A stretch of 64,000 bases of DNA from UBA2040 sp041674745 (GTDB taxonomy: Bacteria; Bacteroidota; Bacteroidia; Flavobacteriales_D; Crocinitomicaceae), in assembly GCA_041674745.1 (NCBI GenBank), contig JBAYVD010000015.1:15350-79349 (forward strand), written 5' to 3'. Below the pieces are notes generated by a model. That model did no database searches. It was not told where the DNA came from and worked only from the letters and a program-made list of their open reading frames with translations. This document shows positions 43,647-51,279 of the stretch, one piece after another. A program made the translations under genes and the position numbers. How positions within the stretch are numbered: the stretch's first letter is position 1; each line of letters begins with the position of its first letter.

Positions 43647-44777
43647 ATGCACTTCGAATTAGAGCACACCGACGAAAAAAGCAAGGCAAGAGCCGGAATT
43701 TTATACACCGATCACGGCGTCATTGAAACACCCATTTTTATGCCGGTTGGCACAGCTGGAACGGTTAAAGGCGTGCATCAGAATGAATTAAAAACCGAAA
43801 TTGAAGCGCAAATTATTTTAGGAAATACCTATCATTTGTACATGCGACCTGGAATGGACGTTATGGAATCGGCGGGCGGTTTGCACAAATTTATGAATTG
43901 GGACAGACCGATTTTGACTGACAGTGGCGGTTACCAAGTGTATTCGCTTTCAGGAAGCAACAAAATTACCGAAGAAGGGGTTCGTTTTCAATCGCACATC
44001 AACGGAAGTTACCACATGTTCTCTCCAGAAGTTTCCATGGACATTCAACGTCAAATTGGAGCGGATATCATCATGGCGTTTGACGAGTGCACACCGTATC
44101 CATGTGATTACAATTACGCGAAAAAATCCATGCACATGACGCATCGATGGTTGAAACGTTGTTTTGATCATTTGGAAGTTTCACCGACTTTGTATGGTCA
44201 CGACCAAGCTTTGTTTCCCATTGTTCAAGGAAGTGTTTACCACGATATGCGGGCAGAATCGGCTGAAACCATTGCGAGTTACGATTCGATTGGGAATGCC
44301 ATTGGTGGGCTTTCCGTCGGCGAGCCCGAAGAAGAAATTTACGAAATGACCGATTTGGTTTGCAACATTTTGCCCAAGGACAAACCACGTTATTTGATGG
44401 GTGTTGGCACACCAGCCAATATTTTGGAATCCATTGCGTTGGGAGTGGACATGTTTGATTGTGTTATGCCTAGCCGAAATGCCCGTCACGGAATGCTATT
44501 TACGTCCGAAGGAATTATCAATATCAAAAATCAAAAATGGGAAAAGGATTTCTCCGCGATCGATCCAAACGGGGCGCCTACTGTGGATAGTTTTTATTCC
44601 AAAGCCTATTTGCGCCACTTGATCATTTCGAAAGAAACCTTGGGCATTCAAGTAGCCACCATTCACAACTTGGCCTTTTATTTGTGGTTGGTCAAAACAG
44701 CGCGTGTTAAAATCAAAAGCGGCGAATTTACCGCTTGGAAAAATGAAATTGTACCCAAATTGAGAAGACGCTTGTAA
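43647..44777 (+). CDS. tgt: Queuine tRNA-ribosyltransferase (tRNA-guanine transglycosylase)
   Basis: 376 residues from the ATG at 43647. Catalytic and binding segments are clear: PIFMPVGTAGTVKGV, TDSGGYQVYSL, IIMAFDECTPYP, GNAIGGLSVGEP, and the nucleophile region FDCVMPSRNARHG. The enzyme swaps guanine-34 for preQ1 in GUN-anticodon tRNAs. The usual CxCxxC zinc cluster before the final helix is missing: DPNGAPTVDSFYSKAYLRHL stands in its place, while the distal His (TIHNLAFY) remains. The stop overlaps the next gene's ATG (TAATG). Confidence 0.94.
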   Translation: MHFELEHTDEKSKARAGILYTDHGVIETPIFMPVGTAGTVKGVHQNELKTEIEAQIILGNTYHLYMRPGMDVMESAGGLHKFMNWDRPILTDSGGYQVYSLSGSNKITEEGVRFQSHINGSYHMFSPEVSMDIQRQIGADIIMAFDECTPYPCDYNYAKKSMHMTHRWLKRCFDHLEVSPTLYGHDQALFPIVQGSVYHDMRAESAETIASYDSIGNAIGGLSVGEPEEEIYEMTDLVCNILPKDKPRYLMGVGTPANILESIALGVDMFDCVMPSRNARHGMLFTSEGIINIKNQKWEKDFSAIDPNGAPTVDSFYSKAYLRHLIISKETLGIQVATIHNLAFYLWLVKTARVKIKSGEFTAWKNEIVPKLRRRL

Positions 44778-45853
44778 TGCTGAGTATACTCGACAAATAT
44801 ATCATCCGAAAGTTTTTAACGACTTTCTTTTTCATGCTCGGCATCATTATGTTGCTGGCCATGGTTTTTGATATTGCCGAGCGTTTAGGTGAATTTTTAG
44901 GCAACAAAGCCACAATGACAGATATTATTTTGGGATATTATCTGAACTTCTTACTCTATTATGGCAATACTTATTCATCGATGATTATTTTCATCGCGGT
45001 GATTTGGTTTACGGCCAAAATGGCGCAGGAAACGGAAATTATTCCCATTCTCAATTCTGGTCGACCGTTCAATCGGTTTTTACGCCCCTACATGATTGCG
45101 GCCACGGTCTTGATGCTTATTTCCTTGTTCATGAATCATCTGGTTTTGCCACGCTCCAACAAAGTTCGATTGGATTTTGAAGAAAAATACTACCGCGATG
45201 CACACCATGTGGAAGATTACCATGCGGAATTTCCAGGAAATCGGGTCGTTTATTATACTTCCTTCAATGGCAATGACAACATTATCAATGATTTCGTGCT
45301 GGAGCAATGGACCGATAAAAACGAAATTCGTTATTTCATCAAAAGTAGAACGGCCAAGAATATTCCGCAGACCAATAAGTGGAAATTGGTGGATTACTAC
45401 GAAAAGTATTATTCAGATACGTCGGATCAAATCGTGCAAGGGAAGGAAAAAATTGTCGAGTTTGATTTCAATCTGGAAGACATGGCCGCACGCGAAAACG
45501 TAGTGGAATCCTTAACTTACAGTGAATTAAAGAAATTTATCAAACGCGAACGGCAAAAAGGTTCCAGCAACATTCCCATGTATGAATTAGAATTGTACCA
45601 ACGGACAACGCTACCCTTTTCAACCTACATTCTGACCATCATTGGCGTTTCGGTTGCCAGTCGGAAAAAACGAGGCGGAATCGGGGTGAACATTGCCATA
45701 GGATTGGGCATTGTTTTCATTTATATTTTTGCCATGAAAATAACCGCCGTGGCTGCCGTAAATGTTGGTTTCCCTACAATTATTGCGTCTTGGGTGCCGA
45801 ATGCCATCTTCTGCGGAGTGGCTTATTTACTTTATAGAAATGCGGTACGGTAG
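44777..45853 (+). CDS. LptF/LptG family permease of LPS export
   Basis: 358 residues, YjgP/YjgQ family: N-terminal LDKYIIRKFLTTFFFMLGIIML with three helices, a large periplasmic beta-jelly-roll region (about 125-260), and three C-terminal helices (IGVNIAIGLGIVFIYIFAMKI, AVNVGFPTIIASWVPNAIF). LptF and LptG with LptB extract lipopolysaccharide from the inner membrane. Bacteroidota often carry the two genes apart, so this could be either. It is translationally coupled to tgt by a one-base stop/start overlap. Confidence 0.92.
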   Translation: MLSILDKYIIRKFLTTFFFMLGIIMLLAMVFDIAERLGEFLGNKATMTDIILGYYLNFLLYYGNTYSSMIIFIAVIWFTAKMAQETEIIPILNSGRPFNRFLRPYMIAATVLMLISLFMNHLVLPRSNKVRLDFEEKYYRDAHHVEDYHAEFPGNRVVYYTSFNGNDNIINDFVLEQWTDKNEIRYFIKSRTAKNIPQTNKWKLVDYYEKYYSDTSDQIVQGKEKIVEFDFNLEDMAARENVVESLTYSELKKFIKRERQKGSSNIPMYELELYQRTTLPFSTYILTIIGVSVASRKKRGGIGVNIAIGLGIVFIYIFAMKITAVAAVNVGFPTIIASWVPNAIFCGVAYLLYRNAVR

Positions 45854-45859
45854 TTTGAA

Positions 45860-45944
45860 ACTTCAGATTGCAGATGGAAGACGCCAGACGTCAAAAAATA
45901 GACGTAAGACGCTAGGTGCTAATTTTCAGACTTCAGCGTCTAAT
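45860..45944. repeat. Short GACGTC/GACGC-rich repeat at the 5' end of the DUF481 gene
   Basis: CTTCAGATTGCAGATGG, AGACGCCAGACGTC, TAGACGTAAGACGC and CAGACTTCAGCGTCTAATG form a degenerate direct/inverted repeat between lptF/G and the next gene. Translated in frame it gives a low-complexity basic stretch upstream of the signal peptide. No independent function is evident. Confidence 0.5.
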
Positions 45945-46718
45945 GTGGATGATTTTTCAGGTTGGAAGGGAATTGGTCTCGTTTTCTTGTGCTTTTTATT
46001 TCTTCCAACGTTTCATTCGCAAGTAGTGAACATCGAAAACAAACGGATTTACGACGATACGACGGGTTGGAGTGGAAATGTGAGTGGTGCTTTTTCGGCG
46101 ATTCAAAACCAAGATTTGTTGTTTTCAGCCAATTTTCGACCGACAGCCCAATACAAAACCAAAAAACAAAATTATTTTCTCATCGGCGACTTTGTGTATT
46201 CAAAAGGAAAACAACAGTTGTACGCCAATTCGGGCATGTTTCATTTTCGATTTGCGCAGCGGATCAAGCAAAGTCCTTGGAAATGGGAATCCTATTTGCA
46301 AATTCAATACAATCAATTGCTCGACCAACAATACCGAGCTTTGGCGGGAACCGGTTTGCGTTGGAAATTTTACGACCATAAAAATTGGAAATTCTTCGTG
46401 GGAAGCTCTACGTTTTATGAAAAAGAAGAAATTCGTACTTCGGGTTTACTGAACGAAAATTTTCGTTGGAGCAATTACCTTTCTTGGTTCATCAACCCAA
46501 AATCCAATTTCAGTTTCTCTGGCGCCACGTATTATCAACCGATGTGGGCTAATTTCAACGATTACCGAATCTTAGGCCAATATACACTCTCGTTCAAAGT
46601 AACGAAACATTTCAGCGTGAAAACAGATTTCATGTTCTTTCACGACACGCGTCCAGCGGCAGGTGTGCGCAATACGATTTTCTCCACCACGTTTGGGTTT
46701 GCTTTGCAGCTGAAGTAG
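45945..46718 (+). CDS. DUF481-like outer membrane protein
   Basis: About 257 residues if the GTG at 45945 is the start, which puts a good signal peptide (KGIGLVFLCFLFLPTFHSQ) at the very N-terminus; an in-frame ATG at 45840 would add 35 residues of repeat-derived sequence and overlap the previous gene. The mature part is a run of amphipathic beta strands (WSGNVSGAFSAIQNQDLLF, NYFLIGDFVYSKGKQQLYAN, KHFSVKTDFMFFHDTRP) ending in an aromatic-poor FALQLK, the pattern of DUF481 beta-barrels. Role unknown. Confidence 0.8.
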   Translation: MDDFSGWKGIGLVFLCFLFLPTFHSQVVNIENKRIYDDTTGWSGNVSGAFSAIQNQDLLFSANFRPTAQYKTKKQNYFLIGDFVYSKGKQQLYANSGMFHFRFAQRIKQSPWKWESYLQIQYNQLLDQQYRALAGTGLRWKFYDHKNWKFFVGSSTFYEKEEIRTSGLLNENFRWSNYLSWFINPKSNFSFSGATYYQPMWANFNDYRILGQYTLSFKVTKHFSVKTDFMFFHDTRPAAGVRNTIFSTTFGFALQLK

Positions 46719-46729
46719 TTTTTTTTGAG

Positions 46730-46785
46730 CCACAGATTACGCTAATTTTCTCAGAAAATATCCTTTTAATTTGTGGAATCTGCGG
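46730..46785. repeat. Imperfect 18-base inverted repeat between convergent genes
   Basis: CCACAGATTACGCTAATT (46730-46747) and AATTTGTGGAATCTGCGG (46768-46785) pair with about four mismatches around a 20-base loop. The position, between the DUF481 gene and mutS2, suggests a bidirectional transcript end; the sequence also resembles the CCACAGATTAC-type intergenic repeats I recall from environmental bacteria. Confidence 0.6.
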
Positions 46786-46819
46786 TATTGAAAAGATCCA
46801 TGAACAAATTATAGCTGCC

Positions 46820-48940
46820 CTAAGAAACAAACGACAATTTTTCCAATTCCACTTTCATGCGCATGAAACCGAAGAGAACCACCACATTTTCGCCTGTGAT
46901 ACTTTCCACTGTTCCAGATTGACGAGTCGCGATGAGTCGCACGCGGGAACCTTCTTTGATTTTGTGGCGTTCGTGTTGGTCTTTTTCGGGCGCCACCACT
47001 TTTGGTTTTTTGTTGCTTACTTTTTGTTTTTCAACGAGTAAAACCTTGCGTTTTTCTTCTTTTTTGGTTTTTTCTACCTTCAAGTATTTCAAAACTTCGT
47101 CCAAAAGTGGTTGGTTGGCGCCTTTTTTGCGGATATTGGTTTTGTACAAATCAATGAAAGCCAGCATCTTTTTACCTGCGTTCAGGTAATTGTTGTTTTT
47201 TTCGGCGTTGTCTTGAAGTGTTTTCAGTTTTTCGTCAAATTGCGCCTGTTTTTTGGTGTAGGTCAAGCGCGCTTCTTCCGCTTTTTCTTGCGCGTCGATG
47301 TGCTCTTGGTTGAGGCGTTGCAAGTAGGTTTTTTCCTTTTGCAATTCACTCAACAATTTGTCCATGCGGATTTTTTGCTGGTCGGTGCGCAATTTTGCTT
47401 CTTCAATAATTTCCTTTGGAATGCCATTGATTTGTGCCACTTCAAAGGTGAAACTACTGCCGGGTTGTCCGATAGAAAATTTGTACAAAGGCGCCAAGGT
47501 TTCGGTGTCAAACAACATGCAACCGTTGATGGCATTGCGCAATTGATCGGCTTTCAGTTTGATGTTGGCGTAGTGCGTGGTAATTACCCCAAAGGCTTTT
47601 CGGTTGTACAATTCCTCGAAGAAAACTTCCGCCAAAGCACCACCCAAATCAGGATCGGAACCTGTTCCAAATTCATCGAGCAAAAGCAAAGTTCGTTTGT
47701 TGGTGACGTTTAAGAAATGCTTCATCCGTTTCAAACGATAGGAATAGGTACTCAACTCATTTTCGATGGATTGATTGTCACCAATGTCGGTCAATATGGT
47801 ATTGAAAAAGAACATTTTACTATTCGGATTCACCGGAACCATCAAACCCGATTGCAACATCACTTGCAGCAAGCCAACGGTTTTTAGCGTAATACTTTTC
47901 CCACCTGCATTCGGACCTGAAATCACCAACATTCGACTGAATTTGTCCATTTTCAGGTGCTGCGGAAAGGTTGGTTTACCCAAATTGGTATTGGATTTGC
48001 GCAAAATAGGGTGGAAGGCATCAATCAATTCCAGTTCAGAATCTTTGTTGATATTGGGCAAAACACCTTTTAATTCCAGTGCCAAACGCGTTTTTGCATT
48101 GATGAAATCCAATTCCGTCAGCAAAACTTGGTAGGCGGCAATCAAATCAGCGTGTTGCGCAACTTCTTTTGTGAGCGCCTTGAGAATCACCAAAATCTCT
48201 TTTCGTTCTTCGTCGAGTTGTATGTCGTATTCGCGGTTGAGTTCTAGATTGATTTGTGGTTCCACAAAGGTCATGGAACCGGATTTACTCGAACCCATTA
48301 CATTGCCTTCTACTTTCCTTTTGTGCGTGGAGACAATCGTTAAAACCCGTCTGTCATTGATGAAAGCTTCTTTCGTGTCCCCGAGAATATTTTCTTTGGA
48401 CAAGCGCCGAATTTCTTTGTCGAAATTTCGGTTGATTTTCACTTTCAACGATTTCAGGGAATTACGAATTTCCAGCAGCGTGGGCGAAGCATCGTCTTTG
48501 ATTTCTCCTTTTCGATCAAAAACTTTGTCGATGGCTTGGATGATTTCTTCGGTGAAAAAAACGGAATGCAAAAGCCCCGAAAGCTCCGGAAATTCCTTTT
48601 CTCGCTTGTCGAAGAAATAGATGATTCGGTTGACCAAATAGGAAGCTTGCGCGATTTTTACAAAACCTTCTTGCGGCAACACTGAATTCCGAATCGGTAA
48701 CAGGCGAATTTCTTTGGCGAGTTCTTCAAATTGCAGTGCAGGAAAGGTTTCTCCTTGTTCGCGGATATTCAACAACTCATTGACTTGCCACAAACCTTTC
48801 AAAATGGTTTCTTCCTGGGTAGAAGGCGATAGTTTTTCTAATTGACCTTGCGCCGTTGGTCCAATAGCGTAGCCGACCAACCATTCTCGGATTGTTGGAA
48901 ATTCTAAATCGTATAATGTCTGTTCGTCTACCGTGTACAT
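46820..48940 (-). CDS. MutS2-family DNA-binding ATPase lacking the Smr domain
   Basis: 706 residues. MutS-like core and clamp, then the ABC-type ATPase: Walker A GPNAGGKSITLKT, signature STYSYRLKRM region, Walker B LLLDEFGTGSDPDLGGALAE and the H-loop ITTHYANIK. A long charged coiled coil (about 520-640) follows, and a short KOW-like beta domain (GSRVRLIATRQSGTVES) ends the protein. The Smr nuclease domain found at the C-terminus of Bacillus MutS2 (about 785 residues) is absent. Family roles include suppression of homologous recombination and rescue of stalled ribosomes. Confidence 0.9.
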   Translation of the reverse strand: MYTVDEQTLYDLEFPTIREWLVGYAIGPTAQGQLEKLSPSTQEETILKGLWQVNELLNIREQGETFPALQFEELAKEIRLLPIRNSVLPQEGFVKIAQASYLVNRIIYFFDKREKEFPELSGLLHSVFFTEEIIQAIDKVFDRKGEIKDDASPTLLEIRNSLKSLKVKINRNFDKEIRRLSKENILGDTKEAFINDRRVLTIVSTHKRKVEGNVMGSSKSGSMTFVEPQINLELNREYDIQLDEERKEILVILKALTKEVAQHADLIAAYQVLLTELDFINAKTRLALELKGVLPNINKDSELELIDAFHPILRKSNTNLGKPTFPQHLKMDKFSRMLVISGPNAGGKSITLKTVGLLQVMLQSGLMVPVNPNSKMFFFNTILTDIGDNQSIENELSTYSYRLKRMKHFLNVTNKRTLLLLDEFGTGSDPDLGGALAEVFFEELYNRKAFGVITTHYANIKLKADQLRNAINGCMLFDTETLAPLYKFSIGQPGSSFTFEVAQINGIPKEIIEEAKLRTDQQKIRMDKLLSELQKEKTYLQRLNQEHIDAQEKAEEARLTYTKKQAQFDEKLKTLQDNAEKNNNYLNAGKKMLAFIDLYKTNIRKKGANQPLLDEVLKYLKVEKTKKEEKRKVLLVEKQKVSNKKPKVVAPEKDQHERHKIKEGSRVRLIATRQSGTVESITGENVVVLFGFMRMKVELEKLSFVS

Positions 48941-48962
48941 CCTTGTTTATTTGAAGGCAAAT

Positions 48963-49025
48963 AATGTGAGCTTGCGAACTGCAAATGTCAGCTTGCTGAC
49001 TTCCAATGTGAGCCTGCGAACTTCA
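48963..49025 (+). repeat. Three tandem 21-base repeats upstream of xth
   Basis: Units AATGTGAGCTTGCGAACTGCA, AATGTCAGCTTGCTG... and AATGTGAGCCTGCGAAC... start at 48963, 48984 and 49005; the second contains the perfect hairpin GTCAGC-TT-GCTGAC. They lie between the mutS2 start and the xth promoter. Confidence 0.85.
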
Positions 49026-49048
49026 AATCTCAACAAAGTTAACACGGT

Positions 49049-49082
49049 TTTGGGATTGAATGTTTACGCTGTTGTATATTTG
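49049..49082 (+). promoter_or_regulatory. Promoter of xth
   Basis: TATATTTG at 49075-49082 matches TAnnTTTG; TTTG at 49049-49052 (spacer 22) or TTG at 49056 (spacer 16) is the candidate -33 element. The ATG is 15 bases downstream. Confidence 0.55.
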
Positions 49083-49097
49083 TGGAAAAAGTATCGT

Positions 49098-49856
49098 ATG
49101 AAAATCATTTCTTTCAATGTCAATGGAATTCGGGCCATCACTAAAAAATCGTTTGTTGAAGACATGCAACGCGTGAATGCAGACGTGATTTGTTTGCAAG
49201 AAACCAAAGCAACGGAAGAACAAGTTGCCGAAGCGATTGAAGGATTGACGGGATACCATGTTTACGCGAACGAAGCGGAGAAAAAAGGGTATTCTGGCAC
49301 GGCGATTTTGTCCAAGGAAAAACCAATTTCTGTGGTGCGCGATATGGGCAATGCAGAACACGATACGCAAGGTAGAATCATTTGCGCTGAATTCAAGGAC
49401 TTTTATGTGATTACCGTGTATGTGCCCAATTCAGGAAGTGAATTGTTGCGTTTGTCGTATCGTCAAACATGGGATGCGGCCTTTTTGTTGTATTTGAAAA
49501 ATTTAGAAAAAACAAAACCTGTAGTGGTTTGTGGAGATTTCAATGTAGCGCACAAGGAAATCGATTTGGCACGACCGAAAGCCAATTATAACAAATCAGC
49601 CGGTTATATGCAAGAAGAAATTGACGGAATGGATGCGTTTACTTCGCACGGTTTGGTGGATACATTTCGCGCTAAAAATCCAACGGAAATAAAATATACT
49701 TGGTGGAGTTACCGTGGCGGCGCACGAGAGAAAAACGTCGGCTGGCGGATTGATTACTTTTTGGTTTCAGAGGTCATTCAAAATAAAGTGAAAGAGGCAT
49801 TCATTTTAAATGACGTCCATGGTTCCGACCATTGTCCGGTTGGCATTGAAGTATAA
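49098..49856 (+). CDS. xth: Exodeoxyribonuclease III
   Basis: 252 residues from the ATG at 49098, the family length; the longer open frame upstream is repeat and promoter sequence. Endonuclease/exonuclease/phosphatase fold with FNVNGIRA (Asn metal site), CLQETKA (metal-binding Glu), VYVPNSG, GDFNVAHKEIDLARP, and GSDHCPVGIEV with the catalytic Asp-His pair. The enzyme acts in base excision repair as an AP endonuclease and 3' exonuclease. It ends at a bidirectional terminator. Confidence 0.95.
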   Translation: MKIISFNVNGIRAITKKSFVEDMQRVNADVICLQETKATEEQVAEAIEGLTGYHVYANEAEKKGYSGTAILSKEKPISVVRDMGNAEHDTQGRIICAEFKDFYVITVYVPNSGSELLRLSYRQTWDAAFLLYLKNLEKTKPVVVCGDFNVAHKEIDLARPKANYNKSAGYMQEEIDGMDAFTSHGLVDTFRAKNPTEIKYTWWSYRGGAREKNVGWRIDYFLVSEVIQNKVKEAFILNDVHGSDHCPVGIEV

Positions 49857-49883
49857 TCGGTAAAATATCAAATGACCAAATAC

Positions 49884-49919
49884 AAAAAAGGTCCTATCGT
49901 AAAGAGATAGAACCTTTTT
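49884..49919. terminator. Bidirectional terminator between xth and the 77-residue protein gene
   Basis: Stem AAAAAGGTCCTATC pairs with GATAGAACCTTTTT around a seven-base loop, with A-tract on the left and T-tract on the right, so it can serve both convergent genes. Confidence 0.8.
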
Positions 49920-49939
49920 GAATTGTATAAAGTCTTGGC

Positions 49940-50173
49940 TTATTTCTGAGCTGGTTCAGCGGCATGTGCACCACCTGAACAACAAGCTTTTTTCTCGCCT
50001 GTAGCAGAACTGCAAGCAGCTCCTTTTTTACCTTTTTTAGCTTTTTTCTTTTTCTTGTCTTTGTCAACTTTCAATACCGTAAGGTTTTCTTTTGAAGAAG
50101 TCAAAGCTAATGCTGTTGTTGAAAACAAACCTGCAGCAAATACAAGTGTCAACGTTAAAATTAATTTTTTCAT
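49940..50173 (-). CDS. Small secreted lysine- and cysteine-rich protein
   Basis: 77 residues. A clear signal peptide (KKLILTLTLVFAAGLFSTTALA) precedes a mature part of ~53 residues: a lysine block DKDKKKKKAKKGKKG, then AACSSATGEKKACCSGG with five cysteines or near it, then an Ala/Glu/Pro tail with HAAEPAQK. The Cys-rich stretch could bind metal; the polybasic block could bind polyanions. I do not recognise a family. It is a single gene between a terminator and the cdsA operon. Confidence 0.72.
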   Translation of the reverse strand: MKKLILTLTLVFAAGLFSTTALALTSSKENLTVLKVDKDKKKKKAKKGKKGAACSSATGEKKACCSGGAHAAEPAQK

Positions 50174-50231
50174 GGTCTTTTTTTTATAAATATACTATGG
50201 AAAGTAATGCAAACCAATTTTTTGTGATTTT

Positions 50232-51077
50232 TTAGAAATCGAATAAACTGATGGAGTTGTAATAATAGGAATAGAACAACGACCAGCAATAATAAAATGG
50301 AACGGCAAAGATGGCTGCATCAAATCGATCTAAAATTCCACCGTGTCCCGGTAGAAACTTTCCGCTGTCTTTGATGTTCAAGTTTCGTTTGAACAAGCTT
50401 TCCAATAAATCACCCAAAACAGCGCAAGGAACAACAATAATAGCCGCTCCTACCCAGAATCCTAAGTCTTGTTTGTCGTTGTAGAAAAAGGCCAAAAGTA
50501 CCGCAACTAAAATGGTCAAAATTCCACCGCCGATGGTTCCTTCCCAGGTTTTTTTCGGTGAAATCCGTTCAAACAACTTGGTTCTACCGAAGAATTTCCC
50601 AGTCAAAAAAGCGAACGTATCATTGGTCCAAATCAAGAGAAACATACCGATGGCACGCGGGAAATCGTGTGAACTTTGTTTGTTCAATTCCACCATCAAA
50701 TAGAAAGGGAAAACGATGTAAACGATGCCCAACATTTGAATCGCGATGTTGTAAATGGGCTCATCTTCTTTTTTCCAAAGTTCGATCAACATATTCAAAA
50801 AGAGTATGGGAATCAAGAAAAAGATGAAAATCAACGGAATCCATTCCATGAACGAAGCCGAAAGAATCCCGAAAATGAGCAATCCTACTGCTGAAGCAAA
50901 TTTCCAACTTACCTTCACGCTTTCATGTTGGTTGAACAATTGATAGAACTCAATTAGTCCAAAAAGGGTGAAAAAGCCAAAGAGAATTACAGTAGGAATA
51001 TCACCGTACCACAAGGATGCGATAACGAGAAAGACAAAAACGGAACCCGTAAGCGTACGTTGTAAAATGTTATTCAT
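50232..51077 (-). CDS. cdsA: Phosphatidate cytidylyltransferase
   Basis: 281 residues with about seven or eight transmembrane helices and the CDP-alcohol signature near the C-terminus: SLFKRNLNIKDSGKFLPGHGG followed by ILDRFDA (quoted in two parts), which carries the conserved Lys-Asp and Asp-Arg-x-Asp residues. It makes CDP-diacylglycerol from CTP and phosphatidic acid, the entry to phospholipid synthesis. The start overlaps the DUF2007 gene by eight bases; it is the last gene of the rsfS-ftsH operon. Confidence 0.93.
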   Translation of the reverse strand: MNNILQRTLTGSVFVFLVIASLWYGDIPTVILFGFFTLFGLIEFYQLFNQHESVKVSWKFASAVGLLIFGILSASFMEWIPLIFIFFLIPILFLNMLIELWKKEDEPIYNIAIQMLGIVYIVFPFYLMVELNKQSSHDFPRAIGMFLLIWTNDTFAFLTGKFFGRTKLFERISPKKTWEGTIGGGILTILVAVLLAFFYNDKQDLGFWVGAAIIVVPCAVLGDLLESLFKRNLNIKDSGKFLPGHGGILDRFDAAIFAVPFYYCWSLFYSYYYNSISLFDF

Positions 51078-51279
51078 TCAAATGTTCTATAATTGCTTTG
51101 GCTCGTTCTTTAAATTCGCTTTTCACTTGCAAATGTACATAACCAAATGCATTGTAGGAAGAATCTCGCTCATCCCAAATCATCACAGGAATTCCTTCTG
51201 TCTCTAATTTGAGTTTGATGATTTCAACAGAAAAAGGCTCTGTACTTTGAAAAACACTATGCCACTGGCTCTCCTTCAC
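51070..51279 (-). CDS. DUF2007 putative signal-transducing protein
   Basis: About 69 residues if the GTG at 51277-51279 is used (KESQWHSVFQSTEPFSVEI...). The family pattern is present: an N-terminal FxSTEPFSVEIIKLKLETEGI and IPVMIWDERD, ending with a helix KERAKAIIEHL. An in-frame ATG at 51342 would overlap ftsH by 86 bases and add residues with no family match. The gene is nested between ftsH and cdsA and overlaps both. DUF2007 resembles a PII-like ferredoxin-fold regulator; its partner is unknown. Confidence 0.75.
   Translation of the reverse strand: MKESQWHSVFQSTEPFSVEIIKLKLETEGIPVMIWDERDSSYNAFGYVHLQVKSEFKERAKAIIEHLNE

Noticed and set aside
47111..47713. 200-codon plus-strand frame opposite mutS2
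   Set aside because: Antisense to conserved ATPase motifs; composition reflects the opposite strand.
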